From assembly GCA_043228905.1 (NCBI GenBank), contig JBHGNT010000008.1, positions 7,440,001 to 7,504,000 of the forward strand: a DNA stretch of 64,000 bases. Reading direction: 5' to 3'. Made by a program: the position numbers and the translations under genes. Of the stretch, positions 11,307 to 21,923 are shown piece after piece (the first letter of the stretch is position 1; each line of letters begins with the position of its first letter). A model generated the notes under the pieces. The model had not been told where the DNA came from. It saw nothing but the letters and a program-made list of their open reading frames with translations, and searched no databases. Source of the DNA: Azolla caroliniana (Eukaryota; Polypodiophyta).

Positions 11307-11981
11307 CCGATTTAATTACATATAAATAAATAAAATAAGAATATCAAGATATTTATCACGTGCATAGGGCAAGATTCGAACCTTGTACCTCCACGTAGTC
11401 AAACCTCAACTTTACCATTATGCTACCTTATCTTTAGTGTTCTATAAATAGATTTAATAACTATAACTCCTTTATTTGCGCCTACCTTTATTAAAAGGTA
11501 AATCATGTATTTTTAGAGTGCGTGAATATTTTATAGAAAAACGCAAGCAACTAAAAAGTGACTCATGCACATCTAGCGTGCATGAGCACTATATTTAGCA
11601 AATAAAAGCAAGGATTAGAAAAGCATTACATGCACATATAGTGTGCATGAACATATTAGAAAAAAGCATGTAGCTATGCTTAGTCTCTCCCATCACTATA
11701 TAAGGATGGGGAGCACATTGTAGTTTTTGTTGATTATTTTTCTATAATGATCAATCAATCTAAAATATTCGTGGGATTCACGAATTTGCTAAAATAATTC
11801 TCTCTTACTACCTAAATATTGACTAAATATACTAAACTCGTGGGATTCACGAGATTCTCATCTTATAACTCTTTATACCTATTCTTTACTAGCCTTATTT
11901 GTATTTTTCTTTCTCCTAGTCCAAAACCTCGGCGGTTCCCACCTGACTCACGCAAACGATCCGGAGCCGAAAGGCACGACA
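11259..11981 (+). repeat. Element D 3' LTR
   Basis: It is 723 bp and differs from the 5' LTR at two positions that I could find: T/C near base 25 (TTTTG vs TTTCG) and C/T in ACCCGACT vs ACCTGACT. It carries the same palindromes, TATA box and antisense tRNA-like boxes. Confidence 0.93.
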
Positions 11982-12425
11982 CCGTGGCCAAGAAGGTGAG
12001 CCTGTGGTTACTCCCTTGCTAAAAGGTAGTTGACGATGGAGAAAATGAATAGCAACCAATCCCAGCTCACGAGCCCCGTAGGGCATAAGACAATGATTCA
12101 ACGACGAGACGCAACAACAACTCTGGATTCGTGGGGGTGGCTTCCTATTTCTCAAAGAAGAGTCGAAATTTCGGATGCTCGAAAGCCATGGAAGAGCTTT
12201 CACCTTCTTGCCGAATGAAATAGGGCATGTGTAGAAACCATGATTGTGGAACTGATGGTAATATTCATGGTATTGCATGTACCATGGAATATCAAGCTGA
12301 TTCCAGTGCCGAGAGTTCACATCCTGAAGTTGATTAAGCTACTCAAGGAGAAAATTGACATGTGGGTTCTCAAACCTTCTAGTGTGACATTCTCGAATCG
12401 GTGGTTCACTATACTGAAAAAGAAC
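11982..12425 (+). pseudogene. D' relic, right part
   Basis: Directly after D the older copy resumes with the equivalent of KYKTVEKKVK (TVAKKVS). Later frames give GGGFLFLKEESKFR, MLESHGRAFTF and VPWNIKLIPVPRVHI with SNRWFTILKKN, each matching element D. Several stops and frame changes are present. The homology ends near 12425. Confidence 0.8.
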
Positions 12426-13984
12426 ACCTCAACAACAAAGACAAGCCAGACCTTGACAACCGCAACAACAAAGACGAAGATAGGCAAGAGTGGATCTTCA
12501 GGATGGTGAGGATTACGTTATCGAAGACTAACTACCTTTGTCCCCACCAATTGTTCTTTATTCTGGCACATGTCGGAGGATGCATAGTTTGGTGGGGATG
12601 GATGTTGTGATGTGGTGCGGCTAAAGGTAGAAAATGGGTTTGGTGGGGGTGAAAGTGTGGGGAAAAGGAGGGGAAGATATGTAAAAGAGGGGGAAAAGAA
12701 ACAGTTAGAGAGAGGGGAAAAAAGAGGGGCGAGACAATGTTCTATGCAAAGAGATAGAAGGGAATAAAAGATATGTTAGGACGACAAGGATTAAGGAGAG
12801 CATTGAATACAAAGGGCGTGCCCTTGTCCTATAAAAGTAGCAGAGGGCACATTTTCTTGAACTTGGAGGATTTTGGGGCATTTTAGTATTCTGCAAACAC
12901 TTTTGTGTTTTGAGGAGTTGGTTTTAGCACTTGGAGAAGTTTCAAGGAGTGGATTATGGAGCTTGTATGCCAGTCACACAAATAGAGAGTGGACTAGCCT
13001 CTGAACTCTACACCGATCATGGTGTCGAATCCATTGGTGGTAGGTACGATCTTGGCAGCCCACTCATCTTGTCTTCACTAGAAGCTTAATCCCTCCTCTC
13101 CTATCCTTCCTTCTTCTCGTTGTTGTATAATTCGTGGTTGGCTTTTCCACCACAATTGTAATAGCCCGTACAAAATGTTGTTTACTAGTAAAATATAAAG
13201 GGGTTCTCTTGTGTAATCAAATGTTTTTGATCAACTAATTAAGCTCCTCATTTTGTAGTATCTCTTATCGGTCCTTGATTAGTTTAATCAAACGTTCCTG
13301 ACCTAAAGAATAGACACTCCTTTCATAATCATGTGTTACTACTCTAACCCCACGTACTCATGGTCTAATATGATCAAAGTGCAATACTCAAACTCTCAAA
13401 CTTGTTTAGGGCAAAATATGCATAGTTGACCACTTTCATCACTTGTGCCCCAATGCCCTATCTCAAATCGTGATGCATGGAAGTAATGGCTCGAATGGCA
13501 GACAATTGAATGGGCTCTAACATATATTAATGTGTATGGTTTCCCCATTTGAGAAAGAATATGGTTTTGTAGTTAAGTGCAACATGTGTAGTATAATGTT
13601 TGAAGGTGTGAGCCTCCACATTTGTTTGATGATACATTGGCGTTGCAAAAAGGCCACATTTAGAGAGGAATCTAGAGATGCATCATGAAGCAAGGGGATT
13701 GTTGTACGTTTAGGGTTAGGGTTGATAATTTTGATAGTGATGATGATTAACATTGATGAAGATAAAAATGGTGGAATAGGGTTATGGATTGAATGTTGAT
13801 TATTGATCATGGAGATGGTGTTGAATGTTGATACACATTGCAGGGTAGTGATAACAATGAAGATGGAAATGGTGATGGCGACATTGATAAACATTTAGGG
13901 TTGATAGATTGATAAACATTGCGGGGTGGGGGATGGTGCTTAGAATGACTCCCACCCCCTCCCAAGGGGTTCAACGTAAAGGAG
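12426..13984. other. No recognisable gene; low-complexity stretches
   Basis: A purine-rich run occupies about 12640-12735. A GATGAT/GTTGAT-rich stretch lies at about 13700-13920, partly reading TGTTGATACACATTGC-like direct repeats. The remainder shows no family resemblance I can defend. Confidence 0.4.
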
Positions 13985-14837
13985 AGAATTAGAATTTTAG
14001 AATTAGAATTTTTATCGTCCATAAAGAGGCCAATTTTGACCTATGGGACCAGAGTATACATGTGTTCTTGATATATGTCTCCTTCCTAAGAAGGGGTATT
14101 CATATGTTGAAGCACAAAGTCTCTATGTGTTAATAAAGCATACACATATGAGCTCAACCTTCTAGGTGGTGTCTTAAGTATGGATCTTAAGTTATCACTC
14201 CCTCTTAGTATGTCAACATATCTTGAACGAATTGCACTATATGTCGAGCATGTGAAGAGCAAGTGACATTCATCTTCTACCATGCCTTCATTGCATACTT
14301 TACATGTCTTCAAATTCATTACATTTTGATACCATGATGCAACTTCAATACCTAACTTGTGAGATCGAGTGCGAAGTAGTGTAAGGGCTCTACGAGCATT
14401 GCTACTCATATTGGTAATGAGATAATATTGGATACGATCAATAGACATTCTTGCTTTATATTGAGACCAACATTCAGGGTTGACATTTGCAATGTAGTAT
14501 TCTAGCTTTGTCCTCTTAGCATCCTCCCACTTCATCCTTAATGATTCCACCAACCTTTCCTCAATCATTACATATTGCATAACATTGCTTGAAAGCCCTA
14601 AAAGATCATCCACACCCCATCTTCTAAACCATTTCTTTATGTCAACAACCCAACCAGATGAGAGAATCTTACTTTTATGATTCTTTTGTGGCTTACATCC
14701 AACATTCCAAGAAATGTGGTAATCGATGGTTCAACATATTCTTGACTTTTGTAATGTATTTATATACTCTTTGGAGTGCCAATAGTTCTATGGGTTGAAC
14801 ACCCGTTTCCAAGAGCATAACCTGATAAGAGGTAGTG
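13985..14837 (-). pseudogene. LINE ORF2 C-terminal part and 3' tail
   Basis: On the minus strand, about 230 residues end at a TAG at 14086-14088 and include WVVDIKKWFRRWGV and CKVCNEGMVEDECHLLFTC, the Cys/His-rich C-terminus usual in plant LINE polyproteins. Downstream, the 3' end has repeated ATTCTAA units (13985-14013), plausible as a LINE tail. The other part of the same LINE resumes at 40201, because element B is inserted here with the 5-bp duplication CATTT (14838-14842 and 40196-40200). Confidence 0.85.
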
Positions 14838-14842
14838 CATTT

Positions 14843-15206
14843 TGTTGTCCAGAGGACAGAAATGTAAAATTAGGAAATTAGCAAACGCCGAGTCTGAGTA
14901 TCACGGGCCACCGATGGCTCGGCGGTGTGTTAGGGGAAAAGTTATTTAAACGAGGAGCAGTACCTCAGAAAGGGAGAGAAGAAAATTATAGGCGGAAGCA
15001 CTAGCTTAGTCATTCGAATTAGATAAACTCGTAAGGTCACCGGCCATAGGCCGTGTTCTGTAATCCTTTTCTGCCATAGTAATATATCTTAATTGTGCCT
15101 ATTTTGCTGCATGAGTTTGTGTTTCGATCTATACCTATGAGTTTCACGCCGCCACGTCTATCAAAACCTCGCTAGTGTTTTCTCTCTGAGCCCTGTATCT
15201 CTCTCG
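14843..15206 (+). repeat. Element B 5' LTR, first part
   Basis: It starts TGTTGTCCAGAGG and matches 39742-40105 of the 3' LTR. It is interrupted by element A at ACGCC (15207-15211). Confidence 0.93.
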
Positions 15207-15211
15207 ACGCC

Positions 15212-15631
15212 TGTTACCGGCCGGCAAGGAGTCCAAAATACGGAGTGAAGGAATTAATTATATATGGTTGTAAATGAGGATAGTGTGGACGGACGGACTG
15301 GAAACGGTATGCCGTTCCAGATCCGGACGGATCCCGAATAGGTGCGAGGGGCACCGTTTTGTACTACGGGCCGGAAACCTATTTAAAGGCCTGGACCCCA
15401 TTGTAATGACAGCGGATAATTAATTAAGCTTATGATGTGTATACTTCTGTCTTGATTTCCGTCCTGTAATCACTGTTATATCTTACGCGTGTAATTAACC
15501 AAAGCAATCTAATCGTGTAACCTACTTAAGTCGGTGTAATCGTTGAATCTTAATCCTATGCCGTAATCACCCTTTGGTGAAGTGTCTCCGTGACACCTTG
15601 TGTTAGGCCTTGTCCGGCTAAGAGAATAACA
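15212..15631 (+). repeat. Element A 5' LTR
   Basis: It is 420 bp, with a TATA-like CTATTTAAAGG near 15379-15389. It differs from the 3' LTR at GGGCC/GAGCC and CCTGG/CCCGG, both transitions. Confidence 0.96.
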
Positions 15632-15637
15632 CAGTTT

Positions 15638-15655
15638 TGGCGACCACGATTCCTG
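15638..15655 (+). promoter_or_regulatory. Element A primer-binding site
   Basis: TGGCGACCACGATTCCTG starts six bases after the 5' LTR, the normal place for a site complementary to a tRNA 3' end (TGG pairs with CCA). I did not identify the tRNA. Confidence 0.6.
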
Positions 15656-15682
15656 CTTTCTCGCAGCGAACGACGGTAATGG

Positions 15683-18600
15683 ATGACTAGACCAACGCAC
15701 GACTTGGTTACAGACCGAGCTCGACGCCTCGCCGAACGGCAAAGACGGCGTGAGACTTTCCAGCAAGCAGCGCAGGAAATTCGCTCGGATCGTTCGTTCT
15801 CCAACGAGATCCGGAGAGTCGCGGAGGAATCTCTCCGGTTACGGCAAACTCGCGACCAGGACGACGGAAGCAGTCTAAGTAGTCTCCGGGAAACCGAACG
15901 CCTCCTGGAGGCACTAGCAAGCGGAGAAAACGAGGCAGAAGCCTTTTCAGCCTACGAATCGGATTCCGAAGGGGGATACAACGTGCACACGAACTACCGG
16001 AGCAGCAACGATACCCCCGGCGGCCCGGAGGACGACGGGTCGGATACCGTGCCGACTCCAGAACCGGAACCGCTCAACCAGGGTTATCCGGAACCACAAA
16101 CGGAAGCCGTCAACCCACCAACACCGGAAGTGGAAGAAGCAAAGCCACCAACACCAACGAAAGAGCCGGCAAAGGTACCGGAAGAAGCGCCGGTGAAGGA
16201 ACCGGAAAAAGAATCGGAAAAAGCACCGGAAGTGGAACCGGAGAGAAAACCGGAAAGATATCAACGAACGCCACTAAACCGCGGCCTAATACTGGACGAC
16301 GACATGCCGTTCCAATACTCAAAGTATCGCGATGATCCGGACGCGGAAGCGCATGTTGATGACTTCGAGCAGACATGGGAAGCAAATCACACGTCCCAGC
16401 GAATGACACCGGAGGAAGAAGAACGCTCGAAGATAGCGGAATTCGGAGTCACGTTGGAGGGACCAGCGACACGATGGCGGCGGTCGCAGGACCCGGCGAC
16501 CATCACAACATTTGCAGAATTAAAAGCAAAATTCTTGCATTTTTTCCACAAGGAGGTCGACCAGACGACAATGGTGGGCCTGTTTTATACGATCCGACAG
16601 GAGGCAGGGGAAAGCATTCCCCAATTCGTCATCCGTTTCCAACGAATGCATAGCCAGCTTGCCCGTGCACCTCCGGAGGAGGAATTACGGACGATATTTT
16701 TAAACGCACTCCGGGAACCGTTACGCACGGTGTGTACGGTAATCGACTTTCGAGGATGCACCATCGACCAGGTCATTGACCGGGTCAGAGAAATGGAAAA
16801 GACAAGCTCATGGCTTACGCTGGGAACACTGCAACGGGCGTTACCCACCGAGGAAGATCTCCGGTTCCGGCAGGCAATTCAATGCACAATCTGCTTGAAT
16901 GCCGGACACTCGGCAGTAGAGTGCACCATGCGCACTCAGTGTGTGATTTGTCAATCCAAGAGTCATACAACGGACCGGTGCGAGTACAACCTGTTAAATC
17001 GACAAGCACCACCCGTCCGACGGATCGAGCCAAGAAGCAGCCGAGACGAAGATGACGATCGTTGGCAAAGAGTGAACCGGTACCCACCGGCACAGGATGT
17101 CCGGTACGGGGACAGGCAAGAGAATGACGGCCGGTACGGGAATCGGCGTGATAACTACGACCGGTATGAGCGATCGGACCGTTATCGGGAGCCTAACAGA
17201 CGACACGAGCAATACGACAGAGACCATTCCCCGGGTTACCGAAGGCACCAGGAGGACTACGGCCGATTTTACGATCTACCACGACCGGACTATCGAAATA
17301 AAAACAAGAATAATAAGAAACGTAATTTCAAGAAAGGTGGTCACACTAGGGACCCGGAACATGGAGCCCCAAGGAGCCAACCGGCACAGAACGCACCACT
17401 CACTACGGGAACGACTCCGGCTACCAGCAATGCTGAATCCAGTAATACCCGTAAAGAGTACTGCTATTACTGCAGGCAGGAAGGCCACTACAGTAACCAG
17501 TGCCCGGTAAAGAGCTACGAGAAACGACCAGCAGTTAATATGGTGGTTCCGGAAGTGGCGGATATACAGCAAGTAACCACACGGTCGAAAGGCATGGCTA
17601 AAGAATGGGAAACACAAGAGGCCATACGAAAACAGGCGACGGAATGGGTGAAGGAAGCCAATGAAAGGAACGTCGCGGACGCGGAACGGCAAAAGGCGAA
17701 TACCATAGGGAGTGCCGGCGGTAGCCACCCAGAAAACGAGACATGGCAAGCACTGCAGGAATGTCAGATCACGTTGCCGTTAGGACGACTCTTGCAACTC
17801 GTGCCGCGATTTACGGAAGGACTAAAAACGGGCATGACAGACGGTATAGCTCCACCGGCACCAGTCCTTTTCTCGAATCCGGAGGAGGGACCGACGGTGG
17901 TGGACACTAGTAGTCCGGCGATTACAGCTATTGTCAAAGGGCACGAACTTCCCGGCACCGTAATCGATGGAGGTTCCGGGGTGAATGTAATAAGCCTACG
18001 TACGTGTGATACCTTGGGTATACATGAATGGGAGCCATGCCCGTTCTGGCTACGGATGGCGGATACGAGCTCGGTACGGCCGACGGGCTTAATACGGAAA
18101 TTGGAAGTCACCATAGGAGGTCACACATTTCACATCTCGGCTGTAGTGCTGCAGCTACAGGCGCAAGGCGCGTACCCTCTGTTGCTGGGCAGACCATGGT
18201 TGAAAACAGCACACATCAAGCAAAATTGGCGAAAAAATATGATTACCTTCCGTCGCGGAAAAGCCAAGATCCGGGTACCGACACAACCACGGACAAGCAA
18301 TGGTAAGGAATGCACACCGCTGTATGCGGAATGTGTGAACATGCTTGAAGGATTGGCAGACGACGAAGAAGCCCAGTACTTGGAGGAACACCCGAAGATC
18401 GTACCACTCTTCGAGATTGACGTAGCTGAAGCCGTAGCCTCATACTTGCCGCAGCGGGACGACACCGAAGCCGAACCAGACAAAGATGCGATTCGGGAAT
18501 TACGGCAAGCACAGGAAGCGCTGGAACGGGAAATGGCCGTTTCCCAACGGGTAAAAGCATCCCAGCTCGACGAAGTGAACCTAGGAAGCAAGGACGAATC

Positions 18601-21547
18601 AAAGCCGGTATACATCGCCAAAGAAATGAAGCCGGAAGATAAAGCGGCGATGATCAAACTTCTCACGGAGTTTCGCGACGTATTCGCCTGGTCATACGAA
18701 GACATGCGAGGGCTGGACCCTCAATTATATCAGCATCAGATCCACTTAGGCAAGGACGCGAAACCAGTGGCGCAACGACGTTACCGAATGAACCCCAACT
18801 ACGCCGCCAAACTGAAGGAGGAAATCGACAAACTCCTAAGAGTGGGCTTCATCCGACCGGTAAAGAAAGCGACGTGGCTGAGCCCCATCGTCGTCGTCCC
18901 CAAGAAGAACGGTAAAATCCGTGTGTGTGTAGATTACAGGAAACTAAATGCCGCCACAATTACGGATGCATTCCCTCTTCCGTTCACGGACGGAGTACTG
19001 GATGCCGTCGCCGGTCATGAAGTTTATAGCTTTCTAGACGGGTTCAGCGGGTACAATCAAATCCGGATGCACCCGGACGACCAGGAGAAGACAGCGTTCG
19101 TCACCGAATGGGGGGTGTTTGTGGCCGAAGTCATGATGTTCGGCCTAAAAACGGCACCAGCAACTTTCCAGCGAATCATCATGGAGATCTTCGGCGAATA
19201 CATTCCTGCCTTCATGCAAGTTTTCCTGGATGATTTTGCAGTCTATAGCCGGGGAAAAGACCATTTGCAGCACCTACGGTTATGCCTTGAAAAGTGTAGG
19301 TTATACCGGCTAAGCTTAAACCCAGCGAAATGCATCTTTGGAGTTTCAAGTGGAATATTGCTGGGACACATTGTAAGTAAGGAGGGCATTGCGGTCGACC
19401 CGGACAAAGTAAACGCCATACTAGGGGCACCGGCACCGAAAACAGCCAAAGCACTAAGCCGATTCTTAGGACAGATCCGGTGGCACAGCCGGATGCTCCG
19501 TCACTTGGCTGATTTGGCTACACCATTACACACCGCGGTACATCGGACACCGTTTCAATGGACGGATACGGAGGATAAGGCATACAATGCCCTGAAGGTA
19601 CTTTTGTCGCAAGCACCCGTCGTGCAGCCTCCGGATTGGAGCAAGGAATTTCACGTGTTCGTTGACGCATCCGACATCGCTATTGGCAGCGCCTTAATGC
19701 AACTTACGGAGCCTAAATGGTACCGGCCGGTCTATTACGCCAGCCGGAAGCTGTCCCAAGCGGAGAAGAACTATTCGACGACGGAACGGGAGGCCCTGGG
19801 CATGATCTATAGTGTAACAAAGTTTCGTCATTACCTATTGGGAAGGAAGTTCTCCTTCCATGTGGATCACTCGGCGCTCCTGTACTTAGTATCCAAGGCG
19901 TCCTTGACCGGTAAGTTGGCCCGTTGGACCTTGCTGTTGCAGGAGTTCGAATTCAAGATTTTCCACCGGCCCGGTATCCAGCATGCCGTAGCAGACTATC
20001 TAAGCCGATTAGAGTCCGGAGAACCAGGCGACGGAGTAGCGGATGAATTCCCGGACGCAGAGTTATTCCGTATCACCCCGGAAACGGCAGCGGACGACAC
20101 GGTGGCATCAGAAGATAGGTGGCTGACAAACATGCACCAGTTCCTAAGCACGGGCCTGCCACCGGAGGAAATGAACCGGGACGAGAGGAAACGACTGGCG
20201 GTGCAGAGCCGCAATTTCTGTCTGTTACGGGACACTCTCGACCACAAAGGAGCAGATGGAATATGGAGACGGGCAGTCCATAGTGACGAGAAAGAGGTAA
20301 TCTTACAGGAAGCACACTGTGGGGTTGCCGGAGGACACTATGCCGGGGAAGCGACGGCAAGGAAAGTATGGCAGAGCGGCTTATGGTGGCCCACGACGTT
20401 AAAAGACGCCGTCAAGTATGCTAAGGAATGTGACCTATGCCAACGAACGGGCCAGCCTACGGAGCAAGCACGGATGCCACACCAACCCGTACTTCCGCTA
20501 GAGCCATTCCAGAAGTGGGGGTTGGATTTTGTCGGACCGTTCAAGCCACCGGCAATGAGAACGGGTAATCGTTATGTCATCGTGGCAACGGATTATTGCA
20601 CTAAATGGGTGGAAGCTAAGGCCCTGAGAGACAACACCGCGTCATCCACAGCAAAATTCCTGTACGAAAACATTTGGTGCCGATATGGATGTCCGATTGA
20701 ATTAATCAGCGACCAAGGAGGGCACTTCCTCGGCCAGGTAGTGGAAAGCTTAACAACGTTCTATGCCGTGGTTCATAAACGAAGCACACCGTACTACCCA
20801 CAAGCGAACGGGTTAGCAGAGTCCACCAACAAAACGCTGCAGAACATTCTCCGCAAAATTGTCAATGAAAACCGGACGGACTGGGACACAAAGCTCCACA
20901 GCGCACTATGGGCGTACCGAACGGCATACAAAACAAGTATCCGGACAACGCCGTTCCGGTTACCGTTCGGCTTAGAAGCGGTCATGCCGATGGAATTTCA
21001 GGTACCAAGCTTACGGATCCAACTACGGGAACGGCTGAATGAAAAGAAGTCGGAGGAAATGCGGCTAGCAGCACTATGCGAACTGGAGGAGCAACGGCTG
21101 GCCAACATCCTCCACATGGAACTAGAGCAACGACGACGGAAAGCGTTCGTTGACCGTCACCGGAAAGGTAACGAAAAGATGTTCGAAATCGGAAAGCCGG
21201 TTCTAGTATTCCAAACGAGGATGGGCAAAATGCCGGGTAAACTCCGGTTCAGATGGACAGGCCCGTATTGGCTGACAAGGGAATACAACGGGTCCTATCA
21301 GATAGGGACACTTGCCGGTGAAGTACTAGGCAAGTGGGTGAACGGATTTCGACTAAAGCCCTATAGAGGACCGATGCCAAAGAACCCGTTTATGCAGCAA
21401 ACCGGCACTATACCGGGAACCTGTCCGGGATCGGTACGGATCGATCCGGAAGAAAAAGACGACGGGGAACCCGTAGCAGAGACGAAGGAAAATACGGCAA
21501 CCCGTAAGGAAAACGGTAAGGGTCCGAAGGGACCTACGGATGTGTAA
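15683..21547 (+). CDS. Element A Gag-Pol polyprotein (1954 aa)
   Basis: A single frame encodes capsid, nucleocapsid, protease, reverse transcriptase, RNase H and integrase. A proline/glutamate-rich N-terminal linker precedes a Retrotrans_gag region (about 215-385). There are three CCHC knuckles: two adjacent (401 to about 436) and a third at 594-607. The protease aspartate is in IDGGSG (762). RT has FLDD (first D at 1183). RNase H starts FVDAS (D1328). Integrase has an HHCC finger and a D-D-35-E core: D1615, D1677, E1713. No chromodomain follows; the end is basic (FRLKPYRGPMPKNP). Having gag and pol in one frame means the Gag:Pol ratio is not set by frameshifting. The start is the first ATG after the primer site. 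Confidence 0.95.
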   Translation: MTRPTHDLVTDRARRLAERQRRRETFQQAAQEIRSDRSFSNEIRRVAEESLRLRQTRDQDDGSSLSSLRETERLLEALASGENEAEAFSAYESDSEGGYNVHTNYRSSNDTPGGPEDDGSDTVPTPEPEPLNQGYPEPQTEAVNPPTPEVEEAKPPTPTKEPAKVPEEAPVKEPEKESEKAPEVEPERKPERYQRTPLNRGLILDDDMPFQYSKYRDDPDAEAHVDDFEQTWEANHTSQRMTPEEEERSKIAEFGVTLEGPATRWRRSQDPATITTFAELKAKFLHFFHKEVDQTTMVGLFYTIRQEAGESIPQFVIRFQRMHSQLARAPPEEELRTIFLNALREPLRTVCTVIDFRGCTIDQVIDRVREMEKTSSWLTLGTLQRALPTEEDLRFRQAIQCTICLNAGHSAVECTMRTQCVICQSKSHTTDRCEYNLLNRQAPPVRRIEPRSSRDEDDDRWQRVNRYPPAQDVRYGDRQENDGRYGNRRDNYDRYERSDRYREPNRRHEQYDRDHSPGYRRHQEDYGRFYDLPRPDYRNKNKNNKKRNFKKGGHTRDPEHGAPRSQPAQNAPLTTGTTPATSNAESSNTRKEYCYYCRQEGHYSNQCPVKSYEKRPAVNMVVPEVADIQQVTTRSKGMAKEWETQEAIRKQATEWVKEANERNVADAERQKANTIGSAGGSHPENETWQALQECQITLPLGRLLQLVPRFTEGLKTGMTDGIAPPAPVLFSNPEEGPTVVDTSSPAITAIVKGHELPGTVIDGGSGVNVISLRTCDTLGIHEWEPCPFWLRMADTSSVRPTGLIRKLEVTIGGHTFHISAVVLQLQAQGAYPLLLGRPWLKTAHIKQNWRKNMITFRRGKAKIRVPTQPRTSNGKECTPLYAECVNMLEGLADDEEAQYLEEHPKIVPLFEIDVAEAVASYLPQRDDTEAEPDKDAIRELRQAQEALEREMAVSQRVKASQLDEVNLGSKDESKPVYIAKEMKPEDKAAMIKLLTEFRDVFAWSYEDMRGLDPQLYQHQIHLGKDAKPVAQRRYRMNPNYAAKLKEEIDKLLRVGFIRPVKKATWLSPIVVVPKKNGKIRVCVDYRKLNAATITDAFPLPFTDGVLDAVAGHEVYSFLDGFSGYNQIRMHPDDQEKTAFVTEWGVFVAEVMMFGLKTAPATFQRIIMEIFGEYIPAFMQVFLDDFAVYSRGKDHLQHLRLCLEKCRLYRLSLNPAKCIFGVSSGILLGHIVSKEGIAVDPDKVNAILGAPAPKTAKALSRFLGQIRWHSRMLRHLADLATPLHTAVHRTPFQWTDTEDKAYNALKVLLSQAPVVQPPDWSKEFHVFVDASDIAIGSALMQLTEPKWYRPVYYASRKLSQAEKNYSTTEREALGMIYSVTKFRHYLLGRKFSFHVDHSALLYLVSKASLTGKLARWTLLLQEFEFKIFHRPGIQHAVADYLSRLESGEPGDGVADEFPDAELFRITPETAADDTVASEDRWLTNMHQFLSTGLPPEEMNRDERKRLAVQSRNFCLLRDTLDHKGADGIWRRAVHSDEKEVILQEAHCGVAGGHYAGEATARKVWQSGLWWPTTLKDAVKYAKECDLCQRTGQPTEQARMPHQPVLPLEPFQKWGLDFVGPFKPPAMRTGNRYVIVATDYCTKWVEAKALRDNTASSTAKFLYENIWCRYGCPIELISDQGGHFLGQVVESLTTFYAVVHKRSTPYYPQANGLAESTNKTLQNILRKIVNENRTDWDTKLHSALWAYRTAYKTSIRTTPFRLPFGLEAVMPMEFQVPSLRIQLRERLNEKKSEEMRLAALCELEEQRLANILHMELEQRRRKAFVDRHRKGNEKMFEIGKPVLVFQTRMGKMPGKLRFRWTGPYWLTREYNGSYQIGTLAGEVLGKWVNGFRLKPYRGPMPKNPFMQQTGTIPGTCPGSVRIDPEEKDDGEPVAETKENTATRKENGKGPKGPTDV

Positions 21548-21923
21548 GGTCACACACCGTCATTAAAAATTGAAAAAAAATAAAATAAAAAAAAAATCAT
21601 TAAAAATCGAGGTATGAACGGGTGTGAAAGCAAGGAGCGAAAAGGTACGTAGTGGGCATTTAAGAGCTGCCACGTACTTAATACTAAATAGGTACACGAC
21701 GTGCGCATGCTCGAAAAAAGGCGCCAAGACGCACAGAGAAAAAGAAGAGCGCATGGAGACCTTCTTTTTTCGCGAGCCAAGAAGCACAGAAGCACCAAGG
21801 CAGTGGAAGCTGAGCAAACGCGAACCTGTACGCAGAGAACCCCCACGTTCAGAACGATCTCTCTCTCGTCCTCACTCTCATCACCACTCTACCTCGCCAT
21901 CTTTCCTCGACCTCGAAGCAGAC
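21548..21923 (+). promoter_or_regulatory. Pol-aORF spacer with a possible internal promoter
   Basis: An A-rich run (21570-21612) is followed by ACTAAATAGGTACACGACGTGCGCATGC (begins 21683, quoted in two overlapping parts in the findings) and a TC-rich stretch (21858-21895) just before the aORF ATG. The GTACACGACGTGC block recurs in the same place in element Y (58997-59013, minus strand). I infer an internal promoter or splice region for the aORF. Confidence 0.4.

Larger units (their letters stand above)
6237..11981 (+). mobile_element. Element D, Ty3-type LTR retrotransposon with truncated integrase
   Basis: The 5745-bp element has two 723-bp LTRs (6237-6959 and 11259-11981) with TGTCG...CGACA ends. 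I count two differences between them, so the insertion is recent. CCGT flanks both sides as a 4-bp target duplication (5 bp, ACCGT, if the LTR is taken to end one base earlier). Order is gag, RT, RNase H, integrase zinc finger, partial integrase core and a charged repetitive tail. The RT style (FLDDIPMKG, VPWN...PIPVPRAHI) recalls Ty3 elements abundant in fungi; the exact lineage is undetermined. It lies inside the homologous relic D'. Confidence 0.92.

Noticed and set aside
21150-21547. Chromodomain at the end of element A Pol
   Set aside because: The C-terminus resembles the integrase C-terminal GPY/F-like region (RWTGPYWLTREY) and then a charged tail; no chromodomain aromatic cage pattern is seen.
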